From positions 620,001 through 684,000 of the forward strand of contig NZ_QNQT01000001.1 in assembly GCF_003362805.1 (NCBI RefSeq): DNA of 64,000 nt, in the 5' to 3' direction. Positions 48,074 to 59,107 of the stretch are shown one piece after another (positions within the stretch are counted from its first letter, which is position 1; each line of letters starts with the position of its first letter). The translations under genes were made by a program, and so were the position numbers. This DNA is from Neobacillus piezotolerans (GTDB lineage: Bacteria; Bacillota; Bacilli; Bacillales; Cytobacillaceae). The notes under the pieces were generated by a model. That model saw only the letters and a list, made by a program, of their open reading frames with translations, did no database searches and was not told the DNA's origin.

Positions 48074-48117
48074 AAAAAGCCCCTAAATGGGGTTTTTTCC
48101 GCTTTAGGGGCTTTTTT
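48074..48117 (+). terminator. Rho-independent terminator after frr
   Basis: A perfect 14-bp stem, AAAAAGCCCCTAAA at 48074-48087 with TTTAGGGGCTTTTT at 48103-48116; the inner region can also pair as CCCCTAAATGGGG plus T. It would terminate in both directions. Confidence 0.9.
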
Positions 48118-48209
48118 AGAAAAATGGTGGCATCCTGCCTTTTAAATGAGATATCTTCAGCCTTTTTTGGTATGATAAAAGCATGCCAAAAAAACACCGG
48201 CATATACAT

Positions 48210-48364
48210 AGAAAAGCGAAGGGGCCTTGCCCAGGGGCGTCAAGCGCTGGAGGACCGGAGGGGGAAGCCGTTTTTTGGCTTCAACCGGAGGGCCGAAGCG
48301 ACCTCGAGCCCCTAGGCCCTGCAGCTGGACAAAAAGAAAAGCGAAGGGGCCTTGCCCAGGGGCG
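48210..48364. repeat. Palindromic intergenic repeat (family 2), copy with 30-bp direct-repeat ends
   Basis: A 30-bp sequence beginning AGAAAAGCGAAGGGGCCTTG is identical at 48210-48239 and 48335-48364, 125 bp apart. Between them are GGAGGACCGGAGG, AAGCCGTTTTTTGGCTTC (a hairpin), GGAGGGCCGAAG, TCGAGCCCC and GCAGCTGGAC. The same family as 45268-45440 by the shared GGACCGAAGG and GCTGGAC words. Long frames run through it but are repeat sequence, not a gene. Confidence 0.68.
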
Positions 48365-48432
48365 AGGACCCATTCCGCATCCGTTCCACCCTTTATCGGA
48401 GGGAAGTTCGATTGTACTGGAGGAGCAAAAAC

Positions 48433-49230
48433 ATGCTAAATAAACTTAAAATTTGGAAGACCCAAAATGCCCCTTCCACTCTCCGAGACAGGAAAGACTG
48501 CATAATAAGTACCGGAGTGCCTGCCCATGTTGCCATCATCATGGATGGGAATGGGCGCTGGGCAAAAAAAAGAGCGATGCCCAGGATTGCGGGGCATCAT
48601 GAAGGAATGAAAGTTGTTAGGAAAATAACGAGGCTTGCCAATGAACTTGGTGTCGGGGCCTTGACATTATACGCGTTTTCAACCGAAAATTGGAAAAGGC
48701 CTAAAAACGAAGTCGATTACCTAATGCAGCTTCCCGAAGAGTTCCTCGGATCGTTTCTTCCTGAACTTGTAAAAGAAAATGTCCGTGTAGAAATGATGGG
48801 CTATAAGGAAAAGCTTCCTTCCCATACCTTAAAGGCGTTAAACCGGGCGATTGAGGAGACGAAGGAGAATACAGGCCTTGTTCTAAATTTTGCCCTTAAT
48901 TACGGAAGCAGGGCGGAAATCCTCGATGCTGTAAAACATGTCTTAAAAGACTGCCAGAGTGGTATAATGAATGCAAACAGCCTGGATGAAGAGGCCTTTT
49001 CCTCCTATTTGATGACATCTAAGATGGCCGACCCCGACTTGTTAATCCGAACGAGCGGAGAAATCCGGCTTAGCAATTTTATGCTCTGGCAGCTTGCATA
49101 TACAGAGTTTTGGTTCACAGACGTACTTTGGCCGGATTTTGGCGAAGAGGATTTCCTTGATGCGGTCGAGGCGTATCAAAACCGGCAGAGAAGATTTGGC
49201 GGGATCGAAGGCTCTAAAGGAAAATCCTGA
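48433..49230 (+). CDS. uppS: Undecaprenyl diphosphate synthase (isoprenyl transferase UppS)
   Basis: 265 residues from ATG 48433 with TGGAGGAGC upstream; the frame is open upstream only through repeat DNA. The catalytic AIIMDGNGRWAKKR, GHHEGMK, YAFSTENWKRP and C-terminal DLLIRTSGEIRLSNF motifs are intact. It makes the C55 lipid carrier for peptidoglycan and teichoic acid synthesis. cdsA, dxr, rasP and proS follow in the standard order. Confidence 0.96.
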   Translation: MLNKLKIWKTQNAPSTLRDRKDCIISTGVPAHVAIIMDGNGRWAKKRAMPRIAGHHEGMKVVRKITRLANELGVGALTLYAFSTENWKRPKNEVDYLMQLPEEFLGSFLPELVKENVRVEMMGYKEKLPSHTLKALNRAIEETKENTGLVLNFALNYGSRAEILDAVKHVLKDCQSGIMNANSLDEEAFSSYLMTSKMADPDLLIRTSGEIRLSNFMLWQLAYTEFWFTDVLWPDFGEEDFLDAVEAYQNRQRRFGGIEGSKGKS

Positions 49231-49240
49231 AACATCCGGA

Positions 49241-49285
49241 GCGATGCTGTTTTGGGAAGCTGAAAGCCGCATCGCCCCATTTTTT
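49241..49285 (+). terminator. Weak hairpin with T tract between uppS and cdsA, possible attenuator
   Basis: GCGATGC at 49241-49247 pairs with GCATCGC at 49269-49275, followed by CCCCATTTTTTAT. The 21-base loop makes it a weak terminator at most. Confidence 0.35.
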
Positions 49286-49357
49286 ATACGAGAAGGAGGA
49301 AGGGCAAATCTTCCCGCCAAACCGCTATTTTTGGATGGGCTGATTGCCTGAGACTGA

Positions 49358-50149
49358 ATGAAACAAAGAATTATAACTGCAGTAATAGCCGCGGCGCTTT
49401 TTTTACCGATTGTAATCGTTGGAGGCCTGCCTATTGTCTTTCTGGCATACGCGCTAGCAAGCATCGGCTTATATGAGCTGGCGAGAATGAAGAATATTAA
49501 GCTTGTTTCCTTTCCTGGGGTTGTGTCACTCCTGGCAATGTGGATCTTAATCCTTCCCGAAGACTATAATGGGTTTCTTGCATCAATCGGAATGGAAAAG
49601 CAGGAGATCGCCATTCTGGCTGTTTTGCTGCTTCTCGTTTATACTGTCGCAACAAAGAACCGTTTCACATTTGACGATGCGTCATTTTTGGTGATGGCGG
49701 CAGTCTATGTTGGTGCGGGTTTTTATTATTTTATGGAAACAAGGGAAGCCGGGGGGCTGAACTGGCTGTTTTACTCCTTGTTCATCATGTGGGCGACCGA
49801 TTCAGGCGCGTATTTTATCGGCCGCGCGATGGGAAAAAGGAAGCTATGGCCGGAAATCAGCCCGAACAAAACAGTCGAGGGTGCGATTGGCGGGGTAGTG
49901 TGCGCACTTCTTGTTGCCGCTGCTTTCCTGCTCTTTGGCAATATCGATGCCGCCCCTATAAAGTTGCTTGTGATAACGGCCCTTCTGTCTGTTTTTGGAC
50001 AGCTTGGGGACCTGGCCGAATCGGCGTTTAAACGAAAGTACAATGTGAAAGATTCCGGAAAGATCCTTCCTGGGCACGGGGGTATCCTTGATAGATTTGA
50101 CAGCCTGTTATTTGTCTGGCCGTTAATCCATTTGTTCCAGCTTATTTGA
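49358..50149 (+). CDS. cdsA: Phosphatidate cytidylyltransferase
   Basis: 263 residues from ATG 49358; in-frame TGA codons just upstream fix the start, and the ribosome site is weak. Seven or eight hydrophobic segments are readable, and the CDP-alcohol synthase signature near the C-terminus appears as SPNKTVEGAIGG, DLAESAFKRKYNVKDSGKILPGHGGILDRFDS (nt 50017-50103). It makes CDP-diacylglycerol from phosphatidic acid, downstream of the PlsX pathway at 4863. Separated from uppS by 127 bp. Confidence 0.95.
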   Translation: MKQRIITAVIAAALFLPIVIVGGLPIVFLAYALASIGLYELARMKNIKLVSFPGVVSLLAMWILILPEDYNGFLASIGMEKQEIAILAVLLLLVYTVATKNRFTFDDASFLVMAAVYVGAGFYYFMETREAGGLNWLFYSLFIMWATDSGAYFIGRAMGKRKLWPEISPNKTVEGAIGGVVCALLVAAAFLLFGNIDAAPIKLLVITALLSVFGQLGDLAESAFKRKYNVKDSGKILPGHGGILDRFDSLLFVWPLIHLFQLI

Positions 50150-50203
50150 CTTAAAAGTCACTTTGTTGTAGTAACAGAGGGCTGTTTTTAGGAGAGGTAT
50201 TGA

Positions 50204-51358
50204 ATGAAATACATTAGTTTGATGGGTGCCACTGGTTCAATCGGCATTCAGACACTTGATATAATCCGTGAACATCCGGAAAGCTTCAGGCTTGCTGCCT
50301 TTTCGGCGGGCCGGAATATCAGACTTGCCAGGAAAATCATCGCAGAATTCCAGCCGGACTTTGTTTCCATGCAAGGCAAGGACGATGCTGAAAAGCTTAA
50401 AGCGGAATTTCCGGGCATTTACCTTTCATACGGTGGCGATGGCCTATCAGGTGTCGCAACTTTCGAAAGGTCGGATATCGTTGTTAACGCGGTGGTCGGC
50501 AGTGTTGGACTGAAACCGACACTCGAAGCGATTGCCTGCGGCAAGACAATCGCTCTCGCAAACAAGGAAACACTCGTAACGGCCGGACATCTCGTCATGG
50601 ATGCCGCAAAAAAGAATGGGGTTGCCCTTCTTCCGGTAGATAGCGAGCACTCCGCCATCTTTCAGGCGCTTCAAGGGGAAAAAGCAAAAAACATCGAGCG
50701 GTTGATTATAACTGCATCGGGTGGAAGCTTCCGGGACCGGAGCAGGGAGGAATTGAAGGGCGTTTCAGTCGAGGACGCGCTAAACCACCCGAACTGGTCA
50801 ATGGGAGCGAAAATTACAATTGATTCGGCGACGATGATGAACAAAGGGCTTGAGGTTATTGAAGCTCATTGGCTGTTTAACCTGCCATATGAGAAGATTG
50901 GCGTTCTCCTGCACAGGGAGAGCATTATCCATTCGATGGTAGAGTTCCATGATTCAAGCATCATAGCGCAGCTGGGCAGTCCTGATATGAGGGTCCCGAT
51001 CCAATATGCCCTCACCTATCCAGACAGGCTTCCGCTTTCTTCGGCAAAGCGGCTGGACCTAGCGGAAATCGGGAAACTACATTTCCAGGAGATGGATTTC
51101 GAACGATTCCGATGCCTTCGCTTCGCCTATGACGCGGGGAAAGAAGGCGGGTCGCTGCCAACCGTCCTTAATGCGGCCAATGAAGCGGCGGTGGCTGCGT
51201 TCCTTGATGGGAGAATCCGTTTTCTTGAAATCGAGGATTTGATTGAGAGCGCGCTCAATGCGCATGTACGTATCGCGAATCCGGGGCTCGAAGAAATTCT
51301 TCAGGCAGACCTGGATGCAAGGAACTTCGTCCATTCCCTCCTTGTCAAACGAAATTGA
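50204..51358 (+). CDS. dxr: 1-deoxy-D-xylulose 5-phosphate reductoisomerase
   Basis: 384 residues from ATG 50204 with TAGGAGAGG upstream. NADPH-binding [16 protein letters not shown], the catalytic [15 protein letters not shown] and [27 protein letters not shown] (nt 50789-50851) and the C-terminal NAANEAAV are intact. It commits deoxyxylulose phosphate to the MEP isoprenoid pathway, feeding UppS. The usual uppS-cdsA-dxr-rasP context. Confidence 0.96.
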   Translation: MKYISLMGATGSIGIQTLDIIREHPESFRLAAFSAGRNIRLARKIIAEFQPDFVSMQGKDDAEKLKAEFPGIYLSYGGDGLSGVATFERSDIVVNAVVGSVGLKPTLEAIACGKTIALANKETLVTAGHLVMDAAKKNGVALLPVDSEHSAIFQALQGEKAKNIERLIITASGGSFRDRSREELKGVSVEDALNHPNWSMGAKITIDSATMMNKGLEVIEAHWLFNLPYEKIGVLLHRESIIHSMVEFHDSSIIAQLGSPDMRVPIQYALTYPDRLPLSSAKRLDLAEIGKLHFQEMDFERFRCLRFAYDAGKEGGSLPTVLNAANEAAVAAFLDGRIRFLEIEDLIESALNAHVRIANPGLEEILQADLDARNFVHSLLVKRN

Positions 51359-51457
51359 TCAATTCGGATTCATGTGTCAGCGTTCGCAATTTGGGATGCC
51401 GGGCAGTACCAATTTCCAGAAGTCCATACGGAACTCTTTTAAAAGGTGGTTTTTTTA

Positions 51458-52717
51458 TTGAATACAGTCATAGCGTTTATTGTCATATTCGGGGCGATCG
51501 TATTCTTCCACGAATTAGGGCATTTCATTTTCGCAAAAAGAGCCGGGATACTCTGCAGGGAATTTGCCATTGGCATGGGCCCAAAGGTGTTTACGTATAA
51601 AAAGGGGGAAACGCTGTATACCATCCGCCTCCTGCCAATCGGCGGGTACGTCAGGATGGCCGGCGATGATCCCGAAGCTGTGGAAATTAAGCCTGGTTAC
51701 AGGGTCGGCCTTCTTTTTGGCAAAGATGGCACTGTAAGCAAGATTATTCTTAACAATAAGGACAAGTTCCCTGAAGCGAGGATCATTGAAATCGAGCATG
51801 CGGATCTTGAAAGGGAGCTTGTGCTGAAGGGCTATCCGGAAGATGCGGATGAATCGCTACAGTCTTTTGTGGTTCACCCTGAAGCGGTAACGGTCGATAA
51901 CGGCGCCGAAACCCAAATCGCGCCATACAACCGCCAGTTCGCTTCCAAGACGCTCGGCCAAAGAGCAATGGCGATTTTCGCAGGGCCGATGATGAATTTC
52001 ATCCTTGCGTTCCTGATTTTTCTTGTGCTTGCTTTTATCCAAGGAGTTCCTTCCAACGAACCTAAACTGGGCAAGCTTGCCGATGGTGGCGCCGCGGTCG
52101 AAGCGGGGCTGAAGGAAGGCGATGTTGTCCAAAGCATAGCTGGCTCTGAAATATCAAGCTGGGCGGATGTTGTGGAAATCATCCGTAAAAATCCGAATAA
52201 AGAGCTGGATTTCGTGATTGAACGTGGCGGGAAAGAACAGGAAATTTCAGTTACGCCGAAAGCCCAGGAAGTCGAAAAGAAAGAAATTGGGATTATCGGG
52301 GTATACAGTCCTGTGGAAAAATCACCTGCGCTTGCGGTTAAATACGGATTTACAGAAACGGTATACTGGTCAAAGAAAATTTTCGAGATGCTCGGGCTGC
52401 TTGTGACTGGGCAATTCGCAATCGACATGCTTAGCGGACCTGTCGGGATTTATGCTACGACAGATACTGTGGTGAAATCCGGAATCTTTGTCCTGATGAA
52501 ATGGACAGCGATGCTCAGCGTTAACCTTGGGATCATGAACCTCTTGCCGATTCCGGCACTTGATGGTGGAAGGCTGCTGTTTTTCGCTGTTGAAGCAATC
52601 AGGGGCAAACCAGTCGACAGGCAAAAAGAGGGCCTTGTCCACTTTATTGGATTCGCCCTGCTGATGCTGCTGATGCTGGTCGTAACATGGCACGACATCC
52701 AAAGGTTCTTTTTGTAA
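51458..52717 (+). CDS. rasP: Site-2 intramembrane metalloprotease RasP (RseP family)
   Basis: 419 residues from TTG 51458, with AAAAGGTGG 8-10 bases upstream; MNTVIAFIVIFGAIVFFHEL matches B. subtilis RasP. Zinc motif HELGH near residue 18, a central PDZ domain (about 210-270), and the third-segment motif LLPIPALDGGRLLF. It cleaves anti-sigma factor RsiW and FtsL within the membrane. An ATG-less start is unusual but well supported by the spacing. Confidence 0.93.
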   Translation: MNTVIAFIVIFGAIVFFHELGHFIFAKRAGILCREFAIGMGPKVFTYKKGETLYTIRLLPIGGYVRMAGDDPEAVEIKPGYRVGLLFGKDGTVSKIILNNKDKFPEARIIEIEHADLERELVLKGYPEDADESLQSFVVHPEAVTVDNGAETQIAPYNRQFASKTLGQRAMAIFAGPMMNFILAFLIFLVLAFIQGVPSNEPKLGKLADGGAAVEAGLKEGDVVQSIAGSEISSWADVVEIIRKNPNKELDFVIERGGKEQEISVTPKAQEVEKKEIGIIGVYSPVEKSPALAVKYGFTETVYWSKKIFEMLGLLVTGQFAIDMLSGPVGIYATTDTVVKSGIFVLMKWTAMLSVNLGIMNLLPIPALDGGRLLFFAVEAIRGKPVDRQKEGLVHFIGFALLMLLMLVVTWHDIQRFFL

Positions 52718-52746
52718 AAACCAAGCCGGCCCGGGAAATCCTGGCC

Positions 52747-52765
52747 GGCATACATATGCCTTTTT
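52747..52765 (+). terminator. Possible terminator between rasP and proS
   Basis: A short GGCAT/ATGCC stem with TTTTTG follows a stronger hairpin, GCCGGCC at 52725-52731 with GGCCGGC at 52743-52749; the two are mutually exclusive at one edge. Confidence 0.45.
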
Positions 52766-52813
52766 GTCTGAAGGCGGAAAAATTAAAGAAGCAGATTGTT
52801 GGAGGCGGACATA

Positions 52814-54511
52814 GTGAGACAAAGCATGACCTTGATCCCTACATTGAGGGAAGTTCCGGCTGATGCGGACGTTAAGAGCCATCAGCTTTTATTGAGGGCC
52901 GGGTTCATTCGGCAAAACGCAAGCGGGGTTTACAGTTATTTACCTCTTGCAAGGAGAGTTTTGGTAAAGATTGAAGCGATTGTCAGGGAAGAAATGGATA
53001 AGGCTGGGGCAGTCGAACTGCTGATGCCGGCCCTTCAACAGGCAGATCTTTGGCAGGAGTCGGGCAGATGGTATTCATACGGGCCGGAACTGATGCGCCT
53101 TAAGGACCGAAATGAACGCGAATTTGCACTTGGCGCGACCCATGAGGAAGTCATTACAAGCCTTGTCCGTGATGAAGTAAAGTCATATAAAAGGCTTCCG
53201 TTGACCCTGTATCAAATCCAGACGAAATTCCGTGATGAAAAGCGCCCCCGTTTCGGCCTTTTACGCGGCAGAGAATTCATCATGAAGGATGCCTATTCCT
53301 TCCACTCATCAAAGGAAAGCCTTGATGATGTGTATGAGAGGATTTTCACGGCGTATTCGAACATTTTCGCCCGTTGCGGTTTGAACTACCGGGCGGTAAT
53401 CGCGGATTCAGGGGCAATGGGAGGGAAGGATACACATGAATTTATGGTCCTTTCCGATATTGGCGAGGATACAATCGCCTATTCAGACACCTCGTCATAT
53501 GCCGCCAACATTGAAATGGCACCAGTCAAAGCATCCTATGAAAAAAGTGGAGAAGCGGAGCGCGGCCTTGAAAAAGTCAGAACCGAAAACCAGAAAACGA
53601 TTGCCGAGGTTTCAAGCTTCCTTAATGTAAATGAAACACAGTGCATCAAGTCACTTTTGTTCAAGATCGATGGGCGGCCTGTCCTTGTATTGGTAAGGGG
53701 AGACCATGAAGTCAATGATATTAAGCTGAAAAACCTGTTCGAAGCATCGACGGTTGAACTTGCCGAAGCGTACGAAACGAAGAACATCCTCGGATGTGAA
53801 GTTGGTTCCGTCGGCCCGATTGGTGTAAAGAATGTCGAGATTGTCGCCGATCATGCGGTTGAATCGATTGTCAATGGCATATGCGGGGCCAATGTAGAAG
53901 ATTTCCACTATGTGAACGTCAACCCGGGAAGGGACTTTGAACCGAGCCGCTATGAGGATCTGAGATTCATTAAAGAAGGAGATCCTTCGCCGGATGGGCA
54001 AGGGAACATCCTGTTTGCTAAAGGAATTGAGGTCGGCCACGTATTTAAGCTTGGTACACGCTACAGCGAGGCCATGGATGCCCTATACCTTGATGAAAAT
54101 GGAAAATCCCAGCCAATGATTATGGGCTGCTACGGGATTGGCGTTTCCAGGACACTTGCCGCGATTGCGGAACAGTTCAACGATGACAAAGGGTTTGTCT
54201 GGCCGGAAGCCGTTTCGCCATACCAGGTTCATCTTATCGCGGTAAATACGAAGGATGAAGCCCAATCAAGCCTTTCAGAAACGCTCTATAAATCACTTGG
54301 AGAAAAATTCGAAGTTTTATTTGATGACAGGCAGGAACGCCCTGGGGTTAAGTTTGCCGATTCGGATTTGATCGGTCTCCCAGTGCGTGTAACAGTGGGC
54401 AAAAAAGCTGCTGACGGGATTGTCGAAGTAAAGGTCAGGAAAACAGGCGAAGTCCTTGAAGTGCAGACTGATAAGCTTAAAGAAACAATCAGTTCGATTT
54501 TGGGATTCTAA
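52814..54511 (+). CDS. proS: Prolyl-tRNA synthetase
   Basis: 565 residues from GTG 52814, with GGAGGCGG upstream, giving [15 protein letters not shown]. Class II motifs: motif 2 [21 protein letters not shown] (nt 53229-53291) and motif 3 [11 protein letters not shown]. An insertion editing domain (about 230-390) sits between them, the bacterial-type ProRS, and the C-terminal anticodon domain ends in GRKT-like [10 protein letters not shown]. No T-box is visible in the 96-bp gap upstream. A strong terminator follows. Confidence 0.96.
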   Translation: MRQSMTLIPTLREVPADADVKSHQLLLRAGFIRQNASGVYSYLPLARRVLVKIEAIVREEMDKAGAVELLMPALQQADLWQESGRWYSYGPELMRLKDRNEREFALGATHEEVITSLVRDEVKSYKRLPLTLYQIQTKFRDEKRPRFGLLRGREFIMKDAYSFHSSKESLDDVYERIFTAYSNIFARCGLNYRAVIADSGAMGGKDTHEFMVLSDIGEDTIAYSDTSSYAANIEMAPVKASYEKSGEAERGLEKVRTENQKTIAEVSSFLNVNETQCIKSLLFKIDGRPVLVLVRGDHEVNDIKLKNLFEASTVELAEAYETKNILGCEVGSVGPIGVKNVEIVADHAVESIVNGICGANVEDFHYVNVNPGRDFEPSRYEDLRFIKEGDPSPDGQGNILFAKGIEVGHVFKLGTRYSEAMDALYLDENGKSQPMIMGCYGIGVSRTLAAIAEQFNDDKGFVWPEAVSPYQVHLIAVNTKDEAQSSLSETLYKSLGEKFEVLFDDRQERPGVKFADSDLIGLPVRVTVGKKAADGIVEVKVRKTGEVLEVQTDKLKETISSILGF

Positions 54512-54516
54512 TACCA

Positions 54517-54551
54517 GCCGGGCGCCCACATTGCGGCGCCCGGCATTTTTT
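54517..54551 (+). terminator. Rho-independent terminator after proS
   Basis: GCCGGGCGCC at 54517-54526 pairs perfectly with GGCGCCCGGC at 54535-54544, followed by ATTTTTT. Confidence 0.92.
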
Positions 54552-54616
54552 CGGTTTTATAGATATGGCGCCACCCATAATATTTGTTGGTTTGCCCCGA
54601 ATCAAGGCAGATTCTG

Positions 54617-54625
54617 TGGTATAAT
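54617..54625 (+). promoter_or_regulatory. Extended -10 promoter for polC
   Basis: TGGTATAAT at 54617-54625 is a perfect extended -10 (TG, one base, TATAAT), 42 bp before polC. No good -35 box is seen at 17 bp. Confidence 0.6.
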
Positions 54626-54666
54626 TAATTTTTGACAATAGATTGAAAAAGATGGGGAGAGTGACT

Positions 54667-57600
54667 ATGAATACCCATTCAGATGACAGGACGGAACGGC
54701 TGCAAATCCTGCTCCAGCAGCTGGAAATGACAGACGGCGCCCTTGTTCCATTTTTTCAAAAAGCAAGAATAGAAAAAGTGCAAATCGGCAAAAAAACGAG
54801 AACAATGCATTTTGTGTTGTCATTGGAAAAAATTCTTCCTTGCAGGGTATACAGTATGCTTGAAGCAAGGCTGAAACAGAAATTTTCGGAATTGGCAAAA
54901 GGGGTTTCATTTGAATTAAAGGTTTCCGATCAGTCCATATCAGAAGAGCTGATCCTCGATTACTGGCAAAAATCCGTCCAGGAAATAGACGGCATCGCCC
55001 CTCCTCTCCTCAAACTCATGCACAACCAAACACCTAAAGTCCACGGGTCCAGGCTAATCCTCACCGTCAGGAACGATGCGGAAGGAGGAGCCGTCAAGAA
55101 TAAATATGGCGCGATTATTTCTTCCATCTACCAAACCTTTGGATTCCCATTCCTCTCCATTGACACGGAAATAATTTCCGAAGAAAAGAACGAGGAGTAC
55201 CGGCAGTTCATGGAGGCAAAGTTAAAAGAGGACCAGGAACGGGCTCTGCTCGCGGTCGCTGAATTGCAGAAGCGAGAATCCGAGAAAGACCAGGGTGGAT
55301 CCCAGGGCGATGAGGGCCCGCTTGTTATCGGCCTGACAATCAAGGACGATGCCGAGTTCCGCAGGCTTATCGAAATTGTGGATGAGGAGCGGAGAATTGC
55401 CGTAGAAGGCTACATTTTCGATGCGGAAACAAGGGACCTGAGAAGCGGAAGGACTTTGTTGACATTTAAAATAACCGATTATACAAGCTCGATCATGGTG
55501 AAAATGTTCTCCCGCGACAAGGAAGACGCGGCACTTTTCCAGCGTGTGAAAAAAGGCATGTGGGCCAGGGTGCGCGGAAGCATCCAAAACGACACGTTCG
55601 TCAGGGACCTTGTCATGATCGGCAATGATATTAACGAAATTAGGCCGGTTAGCAGGAAAGATACCGCGCCTGATGATGAAAAGCGGGTCGAACTCCATCT
55701 TCATACCCCGATGAGCCAGATGGACGCAGTGACCCCGGTAGCCGCCCTGGTCGCGCAGGCGAAAAAATGGGGCCACAAGGCTATCGCGATCACAGACCAC
55801 GCGGTTGCCCAGTCATTCCCTGAAGCATTTTCCGCGGGGAAGAAAAACGATATAAAAATCCTTTATGGGATTGAAGCCAACCTTGTCGATGATGGGGTTC
55901 CGATCGCTTACAATGACGCCCACAGGCTGCTCGCCGAAGAAACGTATGTCGTCTTCGACGTTGAAACAACCGGCTTGTCGGCATTCTACGATACGATCAT
56001 CGAGCTTGCGGCGGTTAAAATTAGGGACGGGGAAATCATCGACCGGTTCGAGTCTTTCGCCAATCCTCACCACCGCCTGTCAGCCACAACGATCAACCTT
56101 ACGGGGATTACCGATGACATGGTGCAAAACGCACCGGAAGTAGGCGAGGTGCTGGAACGGTTCAAGGAATGGACGGGAGATGACATCCTTGTCGCCCATA
56201 ACGCTTCCTTTGACATGGGCTTCCTTAACACAGGCTATAAGAAGCTTGGCTACGGAAAATCGCCTAATCCAGTTATCGACACGCTTGAACTCGCAAGATT
56301 CCTGTATCCCGAAATGAAAAACCACCGTCTGAATACATTGGCCAAGAAATTCGACGTCGAACTGACCCAGCACCACCGGGCCATTTACGATGCCGAAGCG
56401 ACCGGTTATTTGCTGATGAAAATGCTCAAGGACTCACTTGAAAAAGGAATCGAATACCACGACCAGTTCAATGATAATATGGGGAAAGGGAATGCCTTTC
56501 AGCGGGCACGCCCATATCACTGCACACTGATGGCTCAAAACGATACCGGGCTGAAAAATCTGTTCAAGCTCATTTCGATTTCACACCTTAACTATTTTTA
56601 CAGGGTTCCAAGGATTCCAAGGTCCATCCTGCAAAAATATAGGGAAGGCATATTGGTCGGTTCTGGCTGCGACCGCGGCGAAGTATTTGAAACGATGATG
56701 CAGAAGTCTCCAGAGGAAGCCGAAGCCCTGGCAGGATTTTACGATTACCTTGAAGTCATGCCGAAGCCCGTTTATGCGCATTTGATTGAAATGGAGCTTG
56801 TCCGGAATGAAAAAGCGCTCGAGGAGATTATCGGCAATATCGTCAAACTTGGCGAAAAACTCGGCATGCCCGTTGCGGCGACCGGGAACGTCCACTATTT
56901 GAATGAAAACGATAAGATTTACCGGAAAATCCTAATCAACTCACAGGGAGGCGCGAATCCGCTGAATCGCCACAAGCTTCCGGACGTCCACTTCAGGACA
57001 ACGGATGAGATGCTGAAGGAATTCAGTTTCCTAGGGCTTGAAAAGGCGAAGGAACTCGTTGTCGAAAATCCGAATAAAATCGCCGATATGATTGATGCGA
57101 TCAAGCCAATCAAGGATGACCTGTACACGCCAAAAATTGAAGGCGCCGACGATGAGATGAGGGAAATGAGCTACTCGATGGCTCGGAAAATCTATGGCGA
57201 GCCTCTTCCTGAAATAGTCGAGGCGCGGCTCGAAAAAGAATTGAAGAGCATCATCGGGCACGGATTTGCGGTTATTTACCTGATTTCACACAAGCTTGTT
57301 AAAAAATCGCTCGACGACGGCTATCTCGTAGGGTCGAGGGGTTCCGTCGGTTCGTCGTTTGTCGCGACAATGACCGAGATTACTGAGGTTAATCCACTGC
57401 CTCCTCATTATGTTTGCCCGAAATGCAAGCATTCCGAGTTCTTTAATGATGGCTCTGTCGGTTCCGGATTCGACCTTCCGGATAAAAATTGTCCGGAATG
57501 CGGGGCGAAATACCGGAAGGACGGACATGACATCCCGTTCGAAACGTTCCTTGGCTTTAAAGGGGATAAGGTTCCCGATATCGACTTGAACTTTTCGGGT

Positions 57601-58995
57601 GAATATCAGCCACGGGCGCACAACTATACAAAAGTATTATTCGGGGAAGACAATGTTTACCGGGCGGGAACGATCGGCACCGTCGCAGACAAAACTGCGT
57701 TTGGATACGTAAAAGCGTACCAGCAGGAAAACAATCTTCACCTAAGAGGCGCAGAGATTGACAGGCTCGCTTCCGGCTGTACAGGCGTTAAGCGGACAAC
57801 CGGGCAGCATCCTGGCGGTATTATCGTTGTTCCTGATTATATGGATATATATGATTTTTCACCAATCCAATTTCCCGCCGATTCGGCGACTTCGGAATGG
57901 AAGACAACGCACTTTGATTTCCATTCCATCCATGACAACCTGCTTAAGCTTGATATTCTTGGGCACGATGACCCGACAGTCATCCGGATGCTTCAGGATT
58001 TAAGCGGGATTGATCCAAAAACGATTCCGACGGACGATCCCGAAGTCATGAAGATCTTTAGCGGAACCGAATCTCTCGGTGTGACGGAAGAGCAGATTAT
58101 GTGTAAAACCGGCACGCTCGGGATTCCGGAATTCGGCACGAGGTTCGTCCGCCAGATGCTAGAGGACACAAAGCCTACGACATTTTCGGAGCTTGTCCAG
58201 ATTTCCGGACTTTCACATGGCACGGATGTATGGCTTGGCAATGCGCAGGAATTGATCCATAACAAAATCTGCACCCTAAGCGAAGTAATCGGGTGCCGGG
58301 ACGATATCATGGTTTACCTCATTTATCAGGGCCTTGATCCCGCATTTGCTTTTAAAATCATGGAGTCGGTCCGTAAAGGAAAAGGATTGACGGATGAAAT
58401 GGAAGCGGAAATGCGGAAGAATGAGGTTCCCGAATGGTACATTGATTCATGCAAGAAGATCAAGTACATGTTCCCGAAAGCGCACGCGGCGGCGTACGTC
58501 CTGATGGCGGTAAGGATCGCTTATTTCAAGGTCCATCTTCCGCTCCTATATTACGCTGCTTACTTTACGGTAAGGGCGGAGGATTTTGACATTGAAGCGA
58601 TGGCGAGGGGTTCGGAGGCTATCAGGGCCAAAATTGAGGAAATCAACTTAAAGGGCCTGGACGCATCTCCGAAGGAAAAGAACCTTCTAACCGTCCTTGA
58701 GCTTGCGCTTGAAATGTGCGAACGCGGTTTTTCGTTCCAAAAAATCGATTTGTACAAATCAGCAGCGGCGGAATTCATTATCGACGGCGATACCCTTGTC
58801 CCACCGTTCAATTCGATTCCCGGCCTTGGGACGAACGCGGCGGAAAACATCGTTAGAGCGAGGGGAGACGGCGAATTCCTATCCAAGGAAGATCTCCAGC
58901 AGCGTGGAAAGGTTTCAAAAACCATCCTTGAATACCTTGAAAAGCAGGGTTGCCTGGAAGCCCTTCCCGAACAGAACCAGCTTTCGCTTTTCTAA
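54667..58995 (+). CDS. polC: DNA polymerase III alpha subunit PolC (Gram-positive type)
   Basis: 1442 residues from ATG 54667 with GGGGAGAG upstream; earlier in-frame TTG and ATG codons lack ribosome sites. An OB domain (about 225-335), a PHP domain split by the 3'-5' exonuclease ([15 protein letters not shown] near 430, [11 protein letters not shown]), a zinc site ([18 protein letters not shown] near 917), then the polymerase core with [11 protein letters not shown] and [12 protein letters not shown], ending in QNQLSLF, a likely clamp-binding motif. It is the main replicative polymerase of Firmicutes. Very similar to B. subtilis PolC. Confidence 0.97.
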   Translation: MNTHSDDRTERLQILLQQLEMTDGALVPFFQKARIEKVQIGKKTRTMHFVLSLEKILPCRVYSMLEARLKQKFSELAKGVSFELKVSDQSISEELILDYWQKSVQEIDGIAPPLLKLMHNQTPKVHGSRLILTVRNDAEGGAVKNKYGAIISSIYQTFGFPFLSIDTEIISEEKNEEYRQFMEAKLKEDQERALLAVAELQKRESEKDQGGSQGDEGPLVIGLTIKDDAEFRRLIEIVDEERRIAVEGYIFDAETRDLRSGRTLLTFKITDYTSSIMVKMFSRDKEDAALFQRVKKGMWARVRGSIQNDTFVRDLVMIGNDINEIRPVSRKDTAPDDEKRVELHLHTPMSQMDAVTPVAALVAQAKKWGHKAIAITDHAVAQSFPEAFSAGKKNDIKILYGIEANLVDDGVPIAYNDAHRLLAEETYVVFDVETTGLSAFYDTIIELAAVKIRDGEIIDRFESFANPHHRLSATTINLTGITDDMVQNAPEVGEVLERFKEWTGDDILVAHNASFDMGFLNTGYKKLGYGKSPNPVIDTLELARFLYPEMKNHRLNTLAKKFDVELTQHHRAIYDAEATGYLLMKMLKDSLEKGIEYHDQFNDNMGKGNAFQRARPYHCTLMAQNDTGLKNLFKLISISHLNYFYRVPRIPRSILQKYREGILVGSGCDRGEVFETMMQKSPEEAEALAGFYDYLEVMPKPVYAHLIEMELVRNEKALEEIIGNIVKLGEKLGMPVAATGNVHYLNENDKIYRKILINSQGGANPLNRHKLPDVHFRTTDEMLKEFSFLGLEKAKELVVENPNKIADMIDAIKPIKDDLYTPKIEGADDEMREMSYSMARKIYGEPLPEIVEARLEKELKSIIGHGFAVIYLISHKLVKKSLDDGYLVGSRGSVGSSFVATMTEITEVNPLPPHYVCPKCKHSEFFNDGSVGSGFDLPDKNCPECGAKYRKDGHDIPFETFLGFKGDKVPDIDLNFSGEYQPRAHNYTKVLFGEDNVYRAGTIGTVADKTAFGYVKAYQQENNLHLRGAEIDRLASGCTGVKRTTGQHPGGIIVVPDYMDIYDFSPIQFPADSATSEWKTTHFDFHSIHDNLLKLDILGHDDPTVIRMLQDLSGIDPKTIPTDDPEVMKIFSGTESLGVTEEQIMCKTGTLGIPEFGTRFVRQMLEDTKPTTFSELVQISGLSHGTDVWLGNAQELIHNKICTLSEVIGCRDDIMVYLIYQGLDPAFAFKIMESVRKGKGLTDEMEAEMRKNEVPEWYIDSCKKIKYMFPKAHAAAYVLMAVRIAYFKVHLPLLYYAAYFTVRAEDFDIEAMARGSEAIRAKIEEINLKGLDASPKEKNLLTVLELALEMCERGFSFQKIDLYKSAAAEFIIDGDTLVPPFNSIPGLGTNAAENIVRARGDGEFLSKEDLQQRGKVSKTILEYLEKQGCLEALPEQNQLSLF

Positions 58996-59018
58996 AACCC
59001 AGGCATGAAGCCGGCAAT

Positions 59019-59047
59019 TTGCAATCAAGTAAGGTGTATGGTATAGT
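59019..59047 (+). promoter_or_regulatory. Promoter of the rimP-nusA-ylxR-ylxQ-infB operon
   Basis: TTGCAA at 59019-59024, 17-bp spacer, TATAGT at 59042-59047, with TG two bases before the -10. Confidence 0.75.
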
Positions 59048-59077
59048 TTTATTGGAAATACTAAGCAAAATGTCCGG

Positions 59078-59107
59078 AAGAGTGGGGAAACCCACTCTTT
59101 CGTTGTT
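59078..59107 (+). terminator. Leader hairpin upstream of rimP, possible attenuator
   Basis: AAGAGTGGG at 59078-59086 pairs perfectly with CCCACTCTT at 59091-59099 around a GAAA loop, followed by TCGTTGTTG. It lies about 30 nt downstream of the promoter start and 93 bp before rimP, so it could attenuate the operon that encodes NusA itself. Confidence 0.65.

Noticed and set aside
45268-48364. CRISPR or attachment sites suggested by the 23-bp and 30-bp direct repeats
   Set aside because: Only two copies in each case, with palindromic repeat sequence between and no integrase or cas gene nearby; xerC at 40477 is the housekeeping recombinase.
48183-48443. Overlapping frames of 60-90 codons upstream of uppS
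   Set aside because: They run through the family 2 repeat, have no family resemblance, and end into the uppS ribosome site.
52718-52813. T-box riboswitch before proS
   Set aside because: The gap is only 96 bp and holds short hairpins, with no T-box consensus; too short for the element.
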